Of a stretch of 64,000 bases of DNA, positions 8,601-17,912 are shown piece by piece. Numbering within the stretch: the first letter of the stretch is position 1; every line of letters begins with the position of its first letter. Position numbers and translations under genes: made by a program. The notes under the pieces are model-generated. The model was given only the letters and a program-made list of their open reading frames with translations, had not been told where the DNA came from and ran no database searches. Source of the stretch: Microcoleus sp. AS-A8 (lineage in GTDB: Bacteria; Cyanobacteriota; Cyanobacteriia; Cyanobacteriales; Coleofasciculaceae); the NCBI GenBank assembly GCA_039962225.1, contig JAMPKV010000013.1, positions 62,001 through 126,000 of the forward strand, written 5' to 3'.

Positions 8601-9343
8601 TTCTGATCGAGAAATACAGCGTTGGCTTGATGCCCAGTCTGACGCTGACGGATACCCGCTACAAGGATATTAAAAACTCGCAGATTCTAGCGATGGGGGC
8701 GTCGCAATTTGTTGAGCAAAAACCGTTACCGGCTGTGCCGCTAGAATTATCCACGATTACTGATTCTGTATGGCAAGGCGAATTCTTTCTCAACGAGGCA
8801 TTCACCCTAGAAAACCTTAAGGCACAGCGACAACAGCAACCGTTTGGGATCATCCACCTGGCTACTCATGCTTCTTTCCAAGCGGGAAGTCCCAGCAACT
8901 CTTACATTCAACTTTGGGACAGCAAACTGCGGCTGAACCAACTACGACAATTAGGCTGGAATAACCCACCCGTCGAGTTATTAGTCTTGAGTGCCTGTCA
9001 GACAGCGTTGGGGAATCATGATGCTGAATTAGGCTTTGCAGGGTTAGCTGTGCAAGCTGGGGTTAAGTCAACTTTGGGCAGTTTGTGGTTTGTGAGTGAT
9101 GAGGGAACGCTGGGGTTAATGACAGAGATGTATCAGCAGCTAAAGCAGGCACCGATTAAAGGAGAGGCATTGCGGCAAACACAACTGGCAATGCTCAAAG
9201 GACAGGTGTATTTCAAAGGGAGCCAATTAGTCACGAGTCGTCAATCAGTGCCTCTTTCAGGAGAACTCGCCGAGATAGGAGACAAGAGTTTTGAACATCC
9301 TTATTTTTGGGCTGCTTTTACGCTCGTTGGTAATCCTTGGTAA
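5615..9343 (+). CDS. Secreted TPS-domain protein with C-terminal CHAT protease domain (paralogue 1)
   Basis: A 1242-residue exoprotein. Residues 1-47 form a long signal peptide ending LPSLVRA-QS. Residues 48-260 form the two-partner-secretion (filamentous haemagglutinin N-terminal) domain, with [23 protein letters not shown] and NAGNL blocks. A beta-rich stalk follows, then a Pro-Ser stretch, a Gly-Ser-Thr repeat linker and, from about residue 870, a CHAT (caspase/separase-like) domain. The dyad is visible as H1085 in [10 protein letters not shown] and C1128 in LVLSACQTALG. It is predicted to cross the outer membrane through a TpsB partner, none of which is encoded here, and to act as a surface or released peptidase. 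The ATG at 5615 is chosen over an upstream GTG because of its strong ribosome site. Paralogue at 25312-30585. Confidence 0.9.
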   Translation: MIRKIFTHNIHPCPNFFRKKNRAQQEKILAFFLLPLAYFFLPSLVRAQSIVPAADGTGTVVTPTGNQLDITGGQTSSDGANLFHSFSQFNLNQNQIANFLSNPSIQNILGRVSSGEASIINGLIQVTGGNSNLFLLNPAGIVFGSNASLNVPASFTATTATGMGFGNHWLNATGVADYPALVGTPDTFAFNTSTPGAIVNAGNLAVGQGQNLTLLGGTVVSTGQLSAPGGHITVAAVPGSHFVRLKQPGSVLSLDIQPQTGSGSQPENWTLPIASLPELLTGGNVGNATGLTVNSNGTVQLTSSGMAVETGDVVAQNVTAQTATLSANRNLTLVESQLVTSGNMTLLAKDTVRVRDSVTNPFMAQAGGKLYIQGDRNIDILALNHPQTPFTSGGQLSLVSNGDISGDAHFASNGFSILNLAGAPGNFVSLYDPIISSNGDVTFGNYTGTALKVESTGSITAGNIRITGPDTALLAGSDPDIPILQNSPALILRAGLTTLANSPNVPTQVGQTAFTPSGTSSSPATITVGNIDTSNQGQGSAGPVILSAPGNITTNNITSNDQGQGDAGSVTLTSTQGNISTGDILANDQGPGDAGSITLRAGGTNTIGVPNVQNQGPGNNGTLSIVPSPNPSPSPSPSPSPSPSPSPNPSPSPSPSPSPSPSTSQNPIPVPTPSPTSNSSTGNTGSGGSTNNTGSGSTTSNTGSGGSTSNTGSGGSTSNTGSGGSTSNTGSGGSTSNTGSGSSTSNTGSGGSTSNTGSGGSTSNTGSGGSTSNTGSGNVNSPGGDATNTDARTEEPTQPSTNADRNNVDATSASTEAASQMFSRLEGLFSQQYQQYLDLPADTPVSTLADARNILLNIEQATGVKPALIYIAFVPQNPSRENPASQELSQENPPSQSKNSDRLELLVVTAQGVPIRKPIEGATRSQVMKVANEFRSEVTRSRRDKSYLTPARQLYRWLVAPVEADLQARGIENVTMVMDMGLRSLPIAALHDGQQFLIEKYSVGLMPSLTLTDTRYKDIKNSQILAMGASQFVEQKPLPAVPLELSTITDSVWQGEFFLNEAFTLENLKAQRQQQPFGIIHLATHASFQAGSPSNSYIQLWDSKLRLNQLRQLGWNNPPVELLVLSACQTALGNHDAELGFAGLAVQAGVKSTLGSLWFVSDEGTLGLMTEMYQQLKQAPIKGEALRQTQLAMLKGQVYFKGSQLVTSRQSVPLSGELAEIGDKSFEHPYFWAAFTLVGNPW
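7491..7600 (+). repeat. Pro-Ser linker repeat in TPS-CHAT 1
   Basis: A run of CCCAGTCCC/TCACC codons encodes alternating Ser and Pro with occasional Asn (SPSPSPNPSP type). It is a rigid, unstructured linker between the secretion stalk and the Gly-rich repeats, and prone to slippage at the DNA level. Confidence 0.85.
7661..7948 (+). repeat. 27-base tandem repeat encoding NTGSGGSTS
   Basis: Ten head-to-tail 27-base units plus a partial unit, starting AATACAGGTAGTGG, encode nonapeptides such as NTGSGGSTS. Units differ by only a few bases, which suggests recent expansion. The repeat keeps frame, so copy-number change would alter linker length only. It is not CRISPR: there are no spacers. Confidence 0.95.
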
Positions 9344-9461
9344 TGCTGTTTGTGGCTAGAACAATGGATTCAAAACTTACACCAATCGGCTTTTAAGGAG
9401 TTATGTCGAATCCGTTGGCATGGGAATCATATTTTTTTAACCGATGCAAATGGAAATGATA

Positions 9462-9986
9462 TTACAGTTGAGCCGCAAGTTCTTGGAAAATTGGCAGGAG
9501 TCGGTCAACATCCAGGACAAAAATAGTGAGTGGTGTTTCATTTTGGGGAATAACTGCCACATGACTCGCGACATCTAGCGTATCCGCCCGGCGGTAAGAT
9601 TCTGGTAAAACACGAATCATTGCTCGTGGAACTTCCATTAAAGCGGGAGTCTCCACGACTGGAATTCCATAGAGTTCACTTGTGGTGTTTTGCACAACTA
9701 TCAGATAACCGCTTACGTTAGATTCGCTGAGTTGACTAGCTTTAAAAAAGCGCTGGTGCAAATCTATAACTGTAATTTCACCCTCGCCTAAATGGGTTAC
9801 TCCCACCGCACCTAATCCACTCCCATAAGTGGATTTGTGATTAACGACTTTGTAAACTGACTCAATTCGCAAAGCCAGATTTAGACGCCCTATGTTGAAG
9901 ACAATGAGTTTTACTAATGATGCGGTTGTCCTTGTTCTTGAAAGCTCAGACTCACCAGATTGTAAGTGAATTAACTGATTGCTCAT
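9462..9986 (-). CDS. CheW-like adaptor, last gene of the taxis cluster
   Basis: A 174-residue protein with one CheW domain from about residue 24: KLIVFNIGRLNLALRIESVY, then GVTHLGEGEITVIDLHQRFF, YLIVVQNTTSELYGIPV and a final TIFVLDVDRLLP. CheW couples chemoreceptors to the CheA kinase. It follows the cheA gene by about 130 bases on the same strand and is a second CheW in a cluster that already has a PixI-like one. The 30-residue N-terminal extension is unlike the minimal family. ATG start. Confidence 0.85.
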   Translation of the reverse strand: MSNQLIHLQSGESELSRTRTTASLVKLIVFNIGRLNLALRIESVYKVVNHKSTYGSGLGAVGVTHLGEGEITVIDLHQRFFKASQLSESNVSGYLIVVQNTTSELYGIPVVETPALMEVPRAMIRVLPESYRRADTLDVASHVAVIPQNETPLTIFVLDVDRLLPIFQELAAQL

Positions 9987-10114
9987 AGCTAATTAGTGAT
10001 TGGTCATGAATGATACTAAATTTGGGTTAGCTGGTAATTGGTGCTAATTTCATTAACTATTACCCATTACCTATTATCATAACGCTTAAGGGGGTGATAG
10101 GAAACGATTGGGTA

Positions 10115-13100
10115 TTAAACAGGTATTGGTTCAATTGTTCGTTGACCCATGAGCTGCTTAATGGCTACTAAAAACTCTTGTTCTAAATAAGGCTTAGTAA
10201 AGTAAGCATTAGCCCCTAATTGCATGGCTAACCATCGATGCTTATCATTACTTCGGGAGGTCAACATAACAATTGGAATCTTCGAGATTTGAGGGTCTTG
10301 GCGGCGATGGCTCAAGAATTCAAAGCCATTCATATTCGGCATTTCAATGTCACAAATCACTAATTCTACGGATGAACTTTGCTGCAATCGTTCGATCGCT
10401 TCCCGCCCATCTCTGGCTTGTAAGACTCGGATTCCAGCTCTTTCTAAGCTGAGAGCCAAGGTTCGTCGCAGGGCAACGGCATCATCCACCACCAAAACCG
10501 TTGGCGTTTTAACCGTTGTGTTAGGAGGCAGGCTGTTGCTGAGTGATGCACTTCCCTGTGCGGCTGACTCCATCACCATCGCCTGCTGATTCAATTCTGT
10601 CGTTGTCACCGTTGCTGCTGCACTTTGGGCTAAGAGTTGATCGAGCAGAACCGTTGCATCAATCACAGGAATCACACTGCCATCCCCCAAAATGGTACAA
10701 CCGTAGGTTGAACTGGGAGGTGCGATCGCACTTCCAAAGGGTTTAATGACCAGTTCTTGCTCGGTTACCAACCGATCCACTTCTAACGCCACAAAGGTAT
10801 GTTCCTGGCGCAGGACTAACATGGGCGATGCCCAACTCTCAGGCGTGGGTACGGCAAGCAATGAGCGGCTGGGAGCCGTTTCCGGTAAGGGACAGGCATA
10901 CCCCAAAAGGTCAGTGAGTCGATAGGTGGGCACAATTTCTCCGCGCCAGTGCAAAAATTGTTGGTTTCCTGAATGCTTAATCTGCTCTGGTTTGGGAATG
11001 ACAATTTCTTCAATACTGTCGGACGGCAACGCCAATGCTGTGGAGCCACTGAAACAAACGAGTAATTTGGCAATGGTTAAAGTTAACGGCAGGCGTAAGC
11101 TAAACGTGGTACCTACTCCCGCCTCCGAAGAAACCCCAATCGTGCCTTTTAGCGATCGCAATTGCGATCGCACCACATCCAACCCTACACCTCGTCCCGA
11201 AAGCTGACTCACTTCGCTGGCGGTGGAAAATCCTGGCTCGAAAATTAAGTTGAACAAGCGACTAGCGGGAATCATGCCCAGTTGTTCGGTTGACACCAAT
11301 CCTAATTCCACCGCCCGACGACTGATCCGTTCGAGATTTAAACCTTGGCCATCATCCTTAACTTCAATGATGGTTTGACTGCCTCGGTGGTAAGCTTTAA
11401 TTTCAATTTGACCTTGTTCCGGTTTCCTCAAGCTGCGTCGGATGTCCCTCGACTCGATCCCATGATCGAAGGCATTCCGAATTAAGTGCAGCAAGGGATC
11501 GAAGAGTTTTTCCAAAACCGCTTTATCCACCAACACACCCGTACCATTCAGTTTCAAGCTGATCGGTTTGTGATAAGTGGTCGATAAATCACGCAACATC
11601 CGAGGAAAACGGTTGAGCACTTCCCCAAGCGGCAACATTCGCGCCCACATGAGCTCATCCCGCAATTGGGTTAGCATTTGTCGCTGTCGTTCCAGCGTCT
11701 GATCCGTCGCTTTCGCAAACAGGACAATATCATCAACCGACTCTTCAAGCTGCATCATCTCTTCCAAGAGTCCTTGCAACTCAGAGTGTACGGCTCCGTA
11801 GTTGTCCAATTCCAGAGAGTCAAAATCATCAAAATCGGATCGGCCAACCTTGAGCGCTTCCAACGGATCTAAAATACGTGATTGTGACCCTAGATTGTGA
11901 CGTTCTGGAGCAATCAACATTTGGTCTGACAAGTTCTGCAATTGACCCACCAAATTTTGCACACGGGAGAATCGATTCAGCAGTTCTCGAACCGATCCCT
12001 GGAGTTGCTCATTTTGCAGCGAGAGTCCATTACGGTTAATCGCAAGCTCACCCACTAAATTATTCATCCGTCCCAAGCGATCCACGTCAACCCGCACCGA
12101 TAGGTTAGGTGTGGGAGCGACTTCACTCTTCGCTCCGGTTGGAGAATTAACCGTTGTCGCATCTGGAAGATTGATTTTAGAACTGGGTGTCAAGCTATTG
12201 GCACTCGCCTGTGACGTTGCGCTTGGCGCGATCGCTTCTGTCCCTGATTCAACAAGCTCAAGTGCGGGTAAACTCTCAAAGATTTGCTCAATCTGGTGAA
12301 TCGCTACGTCTAAAGTTTCTGGTGTTGAACTGAGCTCAATCTCTTCTGAAGTCTGTTCTTGAAGTGCATCGGATGTCGATGTCAGCGGGACGATGGCGCT
12401 TGCAGTTGGAGCTTCTATCTCTACAGGAATGAAAGCATCCCCAAAAATCTGCTCTAACGAAGGAATTTCTGCTTCCGCCTCTTGCGTTATTCCTGTCGCT
12501 TCAACCCATTCAACCTCTAGGATTTCGCTGTCTGGCGTATCTGTATCCGCTTCAAGAGCGATGGGTTCATCTAGAGAGTGATCAAAGGCTATCGTTGTAT
12601 GGTCAACAAATGCTCCTGAAATCGCCAGATTTTCGGCTTCATCAGTCGCCTGTGTCTGTGCCACTATTTCCGGCGTTGTGAGTCGCTTACTCTTATGTGT
12701 TTCAGGAGTAGCAATAGCCCCGCCAAAGATGTCCTCAAGTGAGGGAATAGGCTCTTCTATTTCTTCATGGGTTAGCTCGAATAGTGAAGAGATGCTATCT
12801 TCGCTGGCTTCAAGACTCAACTCGAATAGTGAAGGGATAGTATCTTCACTGGCTTCAAGATTCGACTCGAATAGTGAAGGGATAGTATCTTCACTGGCTT
12901 CAAGATTCGACTCGAATAGTGAAGAGATAGTATCTTCACTGGCTTCAAGACTCAACTCGAATAGTGAAGGGATAGTATCTTCACTGGCTTCAAGATTCGA
13001 CTCGAATAGTGAAGGGATGCTATCTTCACTGAGTTCAAGATTCGACTCGAATAGTGAAGGGATGCTATCTTCACTGGCTTCAAGATTCAGCTCGAACAGA

Positions 13101-14062
13101 GAGAACAAGTCGTCTTCAACGGGTTCAAAGCTCGGCTCAATGATGGAAGGAATGGCTTCTTCACTGGCTTCAAGATTCAGCTCGAACAAAGAGAACAAGT
13201 CGTCTTCAACGGGTTCAAAGCTCGACTCTAGCTCGACAATCGACTCAGCTATGGGGGTAGCGGTATTGGCTAAGGTGACTAAAGCTGGAGACGGTTTAAT
13301 CTCAACCGAAGAGCGAGTCCTAGAATTCCTACCTGCCAGTACGGCAACTCTTGCCAATTGAAAATCTACCAACGCTAGTTGGGTAATCTCTAAAGCGCTT
13401 TCAGGGTGAGCATTCAGAGCCGCTAGGGTGGTTTGAGCGATCGCGCCAAAATCGGGTAGGTTGAGAAACTCGGCAAACCCCGCAAACACTTCCGCTTGTG
13501 CCCTCAGTTCTCCCGCCACTTCATAGTTTTGGGGATTAGCCACAACAATAGTCAGGCGTTCTATTCCTTGAGCCACATCTACTTCAAAAATTGACTGAGT
13601 CATATCCACGCCCAAGTCCGCTGAACTCGGCATGTAAGTGTCTGCTTGGCTCAATTGCTCACTAAAGCGTTCCTCAAGCTGGGCAAAGATGGGTTCGGCT
13701 AAGTCAAACGCTTGCGAGGGGTCAAAGTAACCGGTTTGAATCTGCTCCATTAAAGGAAGACGCAGACAGTCATACGCTTGCAACAGTTGACTTTCCAGGC
13801 CAGTATCAATGTTCAACTCATCGCTGTAGAGTACCTTGAAGATATTTTCTAATCGGTGAGCGAGGGTGGCGATCGCTTCGAGTTCTACGCTAGCGGCTCC
13901 ACCTTTAATCGAGTGGGCAAATCGCATCAAGTTGTGAACCCTCGCTGTGTTTTTCTCCTGCTTCAGGGTTAGCAAACCTGATTCAATCGCCTGTAACAGT
14001 TCGGGAGCCTCTTCGATAAAAAACTGATAGGCTTGGTCGCGGATCTCAGGATTAAGTGCCAT
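10115..14062 (-). CDS. cheA: Hybrid CheA histidine kinase (PixL/PilL type) with receiver domain
   Basis: A 1315-residue taxis kinase. Domains in order: HPt with phosphoryl His H50 in MRFAHSIKGG; a less conserved second helical region to about residue 240; a very acidic repeat-rich linker (about 270-480); dimerisation region near 660-790; HATPase with LIRNAFDHGIESRD, VKDDGQGLN and SGRGVGLDVVRSQ; a CheW-like domain (about 1000-1130); and a C-terminal receiver with PTVLVVDDA, acceptor Asp in VICDIEMPNMNG and Lys in YFTKPY. It matches PixL/PilL kinases, which control type IV pilus-driven movement in cyanobacteria. It lies between the chemoreceptor and a CheW gene. Signals probably pass from the receptor to the CheY and PATAN regulators upstream. 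Confidence 0.93.
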   Translation of the reverse strand: MALNPEIRDQAYQFFIEEAPELLQAIESGLLTLKQEKNTARVHNLMRFAHSIKGGAASVELEAIATLAHRLENIFKVLYSDELNIDTGLESQLLQAYDCLRLPLMEQIQTGYFDPSQAFDLAEPIFAQLEERFSEQLSQADTYMPSSADLGVDMTQSIFEVDVAQGIERLTIVVANPQNYEVAGELRAQAEVFAGFAEFLNLPDFGAIAQTTLAALNAHPESALEITQLALVDFQLARVAVLAGRNSRTRSSVEIKPSPALVTLANTATPIAESIVELESSFEPVEDDLFSLFELNLEASEEAIPSIIEPSFEPVEDDLFSLFELNLEASEDSIPSLFESNLELSEDSIPSLFESNLEASEDTIPSLFELSLEASEDTISSLFESNLEASEDTIPSLFESNLEASEDTIPSLFELSLEASEDSISSLFELTHEEIEEPIPSLEDIFGGAIATPETHKSKRLTTPEIVAQTQATDEAENLAISGAFVDHTTIAFDHSLDEPIALEADTDTPDSEILEVEWVEATGITQEAEAEIPSLEQIFGDAFIPVEIEAPTASAIVPLTSTSDALQEQTSEEIELSSTPETLDVAIHQIEQIFESLPALELVESGTEAIAPSATSQASANSLTPSSKINLPDATTVNSPTGAKSEVAPTPNLSVRVDVDRLGRMNNLVGELAINRNGLSLQNEQLQGSVRELLNRFSRVQNLVGQLQNLSDQMLIAPERHNLGSQSRILDPLEALKVGRSDFDDFDSLELDNYGAVHSELQGLLEEMMQLEESVDDIVLFAKATDQTLERQRQMLTQLRDELMWARMLPLGEVLNRFPRMLRDLSTTYHKPISLKLNGTGVLVDKAVLEKLFDPLLHLIRNAFDHGIESRDIRRSLRKPEQGQIEIKAYHRGSQTIIEVKDDGQGLNLERISRRAVELGLVSTEQLGMIPASRLFNLIFEPGFSTASEVSQLSGRGVGLDVVRSQLRSLKGTIGVSSEAGVGTTFSLRLPLTLTIAKLLVCFSGSTALALPSDSIEEIVIPKPEQIKHSGNQQFLHWRGEIVPTYRLTDLLGYACPLPETAPSRSLLAVPTPESWASPMLVLRQEHTFVALEVDRLVTEQELVIKPFGSAIAPPSSTYGCTILGDGSVIPVIDATVLLDQLLAQSAAATVTTTELNQQAMVMESAAQGSASLSNSLPPNTTVKTPTVLVVDDAVALRRTLALSLERAGIRVLQARDGREAIERLQQSSSVELVICDIEMPNMNGFEFLSHRRQDPQISKIPIVMLTSRSNDKHRWLAMQLGANAYFTKPYLEQEFLVAIKQLMGQRTIEPIPV
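12740..13099 (-). repeat. 45-base tandem repeat in cheA encoding an acidic 15-residue unit
   Basis: Eight consecutive 15-residue units of the type LFESNLEASEDTIPS occupy residues 322-441 of the CheA homologue. They are preceded by two longer copies containing FEPVEDDLFSLFEL. The units are nearly identical in DNA, indicating recent tandem duplication in the linker between phosphotransfer and kinase core. Confidence 0.93.
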
Positions 14063-14075
14063 ATAAAATGTTGAA

Positions 14076-14350
14076 TATTGGAATGTTGAATATTGGAATG
14101 TTGAATGTTAAATGTTGCAGGTTGTAGGTTGAATGTTGGAATGTTGGAATGTTGAAGTTGGAGACCTGTAATCTGTTAAGCTATTCCACCTTTAATTTGC
14201 AGGGGCAGGACGGGCAGGATGCCCATCCCACAGAAGTTTTAGCACTAACGATAGTGCTTGCCCAGATATGGCTCAGCTTAATCCTAATTCTCTATAGCGA
14301 AATGGTAGAATTTGCTAACATTCAACCTGCAACATTCAACCTTCAACTTG
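14076..14350. repeat. Heptamer repeats (TTGAATG type), both orientations
   Basis: The gap between the cheA start and the chemoreceptor gene has many copies of GTTGAATG/GTTGGAATG around 14076-14165. The reverse complement (CATTCAAC, CTTCAACTTG) lies at 14318-14350. The two blocks could pair into a long stem in the polycistronic RNA. STRR-type element; about 150 bases between the blocks show no gene. Confidence 0.8.
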
Positions 14351-17179
14351 CTAACTGACTTTGAACTGACCCACTTCCGTTTCTAGGGCTTTCGCTACTT
14401 TTAGGAGTTCCTCGAATGAAGAGGATACAAAGGTGGCTTCCTGGGATGTTTTTTCAGCGATCGCGGCTACGTTGGTCATGGTTTGGGTCACGGCTTGGGA
14501 GGCTTGCGACTGCACAACCGTGGCTTGGGTAATGGATGCAACCAAGTCACTAATCTTGGAACTGACGGCGGTAATTTTGTTCAGACTCTGGCGGGTTTCA
14601 TCCACGAGTCGGGTACCCATGACAACCTGCTCAGTACCTGCTTCCATGGCGGCAACCACCTCATTTGTTTCCCCTTGAATCGCAGCGACGAGTTTTTCGA
14701 TTTCGTTCGTGGCTTCCGCTGATTGCCGTGCTAGCGATCGCACTTCATCCGCAACCACCGCGAAGCCTCGTCCTTCTTCCCCAGCGCGTGCCGCCTCAAT
14801 ACTGGCGTTCAACGCTAGCAGGTTCGTTTGTGCGGCGAAGGTACTAATCAGGTTAACGACGGTAGAAATCTTTTGTGAAGATTCACCCAAGTGCTTGACT
14901 TTTTTAGCGGTTTCTGCAACAGTTTCTCGGATCGCCAGAATTCCGTCCACTGTACGGTTCATGGCTTGGTCACCTTCTTCCACGGTTTGAGACGCTTCAA
15001 CTACAGCCTCTAAGGCTTCCTCCGCGTTGGCAGCAACTAATTTCACCGATTGCGCCATTTCTTGCGCCCGCTCTAGAGCCAATGCAATTTCTTCGGCTTG
15101 GCGTAAGGCTTCCGTCGATAGCGATTGAATCGAGGCTTCATTACTACTGGTCGTTTGGGCCACCTGACTGGCGGCTTGTTGCACTTGAAGCACGATTTTC
15201 CGCAAGTTACCGACTGTCGCGTTGTAGGAGTCAGCGATCGTACCAATTTCATCCGCCGTTACCTTCGCCCGGATGGTCAGATCCCCTTTACTAATCGGGT
15301 CTACTTCTTGAAGCAAGCTCAGAGCTCGTCGTTGTAGACCTTCTTTGAGTTGGCGCTGTTCTTGGGCTAGTTGTTCGGTTTGTTCAAGCAGGAGTACACG
15401 GTCGAGGGACAGACCCATCTGAGCCGCTAATTGTTGGAGGAAGTTAAGCTCTGAGGATTGCCAATTATGGGGAGTTTCGCAGTGGTGAGCCATCAACAAA
15501 GCATAAGGCCGACCTTCATTGAGAATCGGGACTTCCACACTGGCTTTGATTTCCAGACGTTCCATCATTCTCAACTGCTCTGACCCAAGATTAGCGTTCA
15601 GAATGTTATTCATTGGCTCGATACTACCCTCGATATACGCTTCGAGCTGCTGTTCTGACACAAAAGAGTGATCAATTTTGGTCAGCAGGGCACTCGGCCA
15701 ACCTCTTGCCACCGATTCAGCTACGATTTCTCCATCCCCATTCGGGTTGAAGCGATAGATCACAATGCGATCAACCTTCAAACTTTTACGCGCATCATCC
15801 AAAACCTCACCGAAGAGATTATTCAATTCTTGCGAACTTAGGGCACGAGAACCAGTCACTTTGGTCAGTAGGAAGGCTCGTTCAGCGGCGAGTGTTTGTT
15901 CTTGTACGAACGTCTGTAGCTGTTCCGCCATCACGTTAATGTTCGATCCCAGTTCAGCAATTTCGTCTTCCCCGTGAATGTCTAGGCGGGTTGTCAGTTC
16001 TCCCTGACCAATTTTGCCCACCGCGCCTGCGGCTGAGAGAATGGGACGTACCGTGCGGTTAGTGAGGAAAACTGCGATCGCACTCACCAAGGCGGCTGTT
16101 ACCGCAGTACCAAGCATCACCAGCAAGAGTAATTGTTTTTGAGGCTCAAAGGCGATGTTTGTGGGCGTTGCAATGATCGCTTCCCAGTCAAGATCGGGTA
16201 AGCCTTCTAGTTTTCCAAACTTGGCATAAGAGAATACCTTTTCTGTCTTATCCACCTGATCATTAAAGACTAAGGCATTGGGCTGATTGGACGCTTGCAG
16301 TTTGGATAATTCGGGAAAAACTGCCCTAGGTTCTAGCCTTTCCTTTTTCTTTTCCGACCCGATGAAAATTAAATTACTAGAAGAATCAATCAAATAATAT
16401 TCGTCTCCCTCAGTATTGAAGTTTTTGATCAACTCATCTAAGCTTTCCATCGGCATACGCATTCGCAGAATAGCAATCGTCTTACCTGTGACTTGATCTT
16501 TAACAGGTGCAGCAAATTGAATAACATACCTATCAGAAGATTGCGATGTTTGTGGATTGCTAATGACAGGCTGATTGGTTTTGAGGACGGTCTGGAAATA
16601 TTCTCGATCGCTGTGGTTCGGTAAAGGCTCACCTTTGCTTTGGATTAACACGTTGCCCTTTAGATCAAACAAGGCAATGCTGTCATATACCTTATAAGAC
16701 TCTAAAAAGAAATCTATTTGTTGTTGCTTTTCTGCTAGAGTCGTGTTTTTACTGACGCTAGGATTTGTAAAAATCGCGTTAGTGGAGAGTACCAATATAT
16801 CGCCATAACGTTCACGGATGAAGCGTTTGACCTTGTCTTCCACACCTACGGCACGTTGTACTTTGTTACTAGTAATTTGCCGATTCATGGATTGACCCGC
16901 AAAGTAATAACCCGTTACTCCAGTCAGCAATACTGGGATAGTACCGAGACTAATCGCCAATATTGCCGCTTTAGTTCGCAGACTACTCCAGCGCCAACCC
17001 TCTCGTTTGCGCTCGGAAAAAGGCGCTTTGGGAATCAATAATCCAGGCTCGTTGATACCTGTATTATGAACTGGAGAGGCATGATTTCCAGCCGTTCCAC
17101 CTTCGACCTGAAGAGTCCTAGAAGATGGCATACGACCATTTGTTTCATTTTTTGAAGAATTAGGAGAAGTCTGAGTCAT
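14351..17179 (-). CDS. Methyl-accepting chemoreceptor: Cache-HAMP-GAF-HAMP-MCP
   Basis: A 942-residue receptor. Residues 1-65 are cytoplasmic. TM1 spans about 69-93, an extracellular dCache-like sensor about 95-345, and TM2 about 347-371. HAMP1 has [17 protein letters not shown], a GAF domain covers about 430-605, HAMP2 lies near 620-665, and a long signalling hairpin has the tip [19 protein letters not shown]. The GAF resembles those of PixJ phototaxis receptors ([23 protein letters not shown]). Where bilin-binding GAFs have Cys-His it reads Glu-Gln, so no canonical chromophore attachment is expected. Input is therefore likely a periplasmic ligand. The ATG at 17179 is preferred; a GTG lies nine bases upstream. 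Confidence 0.92.
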   Translation of the reverse strand: MTQTSPNSSKNETNGRMPSSRTLQVEGGTAGNHASPVHNTGINEPGLLIPKAPFSERKREGWRWSSLRTKAAILAISLGTIPVLLTGVTGYYFAGQSMNRQITSNKVQRAVGVEDKVKRFIRERYGDILVLSTNAIFTNPSVSKNTTLAEKQQQIDFFLESYKVYDSIALFDLKGNVLIQSKGEPLPNHSDREYFQTVLKTNQPVISNPQTSQSSDRYVIQFAAPVKDQVTGKTIAILRMRMPMESLDELIKNFNTEGDEYYLIDSSSNLIFIGSEKKKERLEPRAVFPELSKLQASNQPNALVFNDQVDKTEKVFSYAKFGKLEGLPDLDWEAIIATPTNIAFEPQKQLLLLVMLGTAVTAALVSAIAVFLTNRTVRPILSAAGAVGKIGQGELTTRLDIHGEDEIAELGSNINVMAEQLQTFVQEQTLAAERAFLLTKVTGSRALSSQELNNLFGEVLDDARKSLKVDRIVIYRFNPNGDGEIVAESVARGWPSALLTKIDHSFVSEQQLEAYIEGSIEPMNNILNANLGSEQLRMMERLEIKASVEVPILNEGRPYALLMAHHCETPHNWQSSELNFLQQLAAQMGLSLDRVLLLEQTEQLAQEQRQLKEGLQRRALSLLQEVDPISKGDLTIRAKVTADEIGTIADSYNATVGNLRKIVLQVQQAASQVAQTTSSNEASIQSLSTEALRQAEEIALALERAQEMAQSVKLVAANAEEALEAVVEASQTVEEGDQAMNRTVDGILAIRETVAETAKKVKHLGESSQKISTVVNLISTFAAQTNLLALNASIEAARAGEEGRGFAVVADEVRSLARQSAEATNEIEKLVAAIQGETNEVVAAMEAGTEQVVMGTRLVDETRQSLNKITAVSSKISDLVASITQATVVQSQASQAVTQTMTNVAAIAEKTSQEATFVSSSFEELLKVAKALETEVGQFKVS

Positions 17180-17363
17180 GGAACACACCTTATCAAATAT
17201 AGGAAATTGTTAGTTCGTGGTTTAACGAGCTAAAAATACATGCAAATTCAACGCTCAATTTGAGCTAGATTTGATTGAAATATTGGGCTAGAATTTAGAT
17301 GAAAAACCTAATATAGAGGAACCCTATTTCGGATTTGATTCATCAGTCTTCAATTGTTCAAAT

Positions 17364-17912
17364 TCATTTTGGCATTGCTCCAATAATGGCTTGACCATCT
17401 ATGACAACTAGCATTTCGCCGTTTGGTTTCAACCAGTAACCCCGTAAAAATGGAGCGAGTTCAGGAGTAACCGTGGATGCTGGCGGCGATTGAATCCAAT
17501 CGGGGTTACACAACTCGATATCTTCTACACGATTAACCACAACGCCTAACATTTCGCTTTTCAACTTATTCGACCCGGACTGATTGGAACGAGCTTGTAG
17601 TACGATAGCTCGATAAATTGAACTACTATTGGCTTGTTGATGCCAGGGAGTAAGACCTACTAAATGACCTAAATCCACCATCCAAAGAATTTCTCCACGC
17701 CAATTGTAGACACCCATTACCCAGGCAGGCATGTGAAAAATCGGTACAATTTGCCCATTAGGAATCGTCAGCACTTCAGTCAGTTGTTCCATGGGCAATA
17801 AGGCAGTTGTATTGGGCATCAGATGAAACCGTAAAAACTGCTGGCTGGCTTTTAAGGAAGCTGTTTCAGTCGGTAGTAATAGAGAATCTGGAACTGATAA
17901 AGAATCAGGCAT
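17364..17912 (-). CDS. CheW/PixI-like adaptor
   Basis: A 182-residue single CheW domain. QFLRFHLMPNTTALLPMEQL opens the fold, YNWRGEILWMVDLGHLVG is the hallmark middle motif, and EMLGVVVNRVEDI then NGEMLVVIDGQAII complete it. The form resembles PixI of cyanobacterial phototaxis operons, which bridges receptor and kinase. It is third in the transcription order of the cluster, between the CheY gene and the receptor. A 500-base gap separates it from the CheY gene. ATG start. Confidence 0.88.
   Translation of the reverse strand: MPDSLSVPDSLLLPTETASLKASQQFLRFHLMPNTTALLPMEQLTEVLTIPNGQIVPIFHMPAWVMGVYNWRGEILWMVDLGHLVGLTPWHQQANSSSIYRAIVLQARSNQSGSNKLKSEMLGVVVNRVEDIELCNPDWIQSPPASTVTPELAPFLRGYWLKPNGEMLVVIDGQAIIGAMPK

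Noticed and set aside
12678..13361. A 227-residue plus-strand ORF opposite cheA
   Set aside because: It is the antisense shadow of the 45-base repeat; its Ser-rich sequence has no family resemblance.
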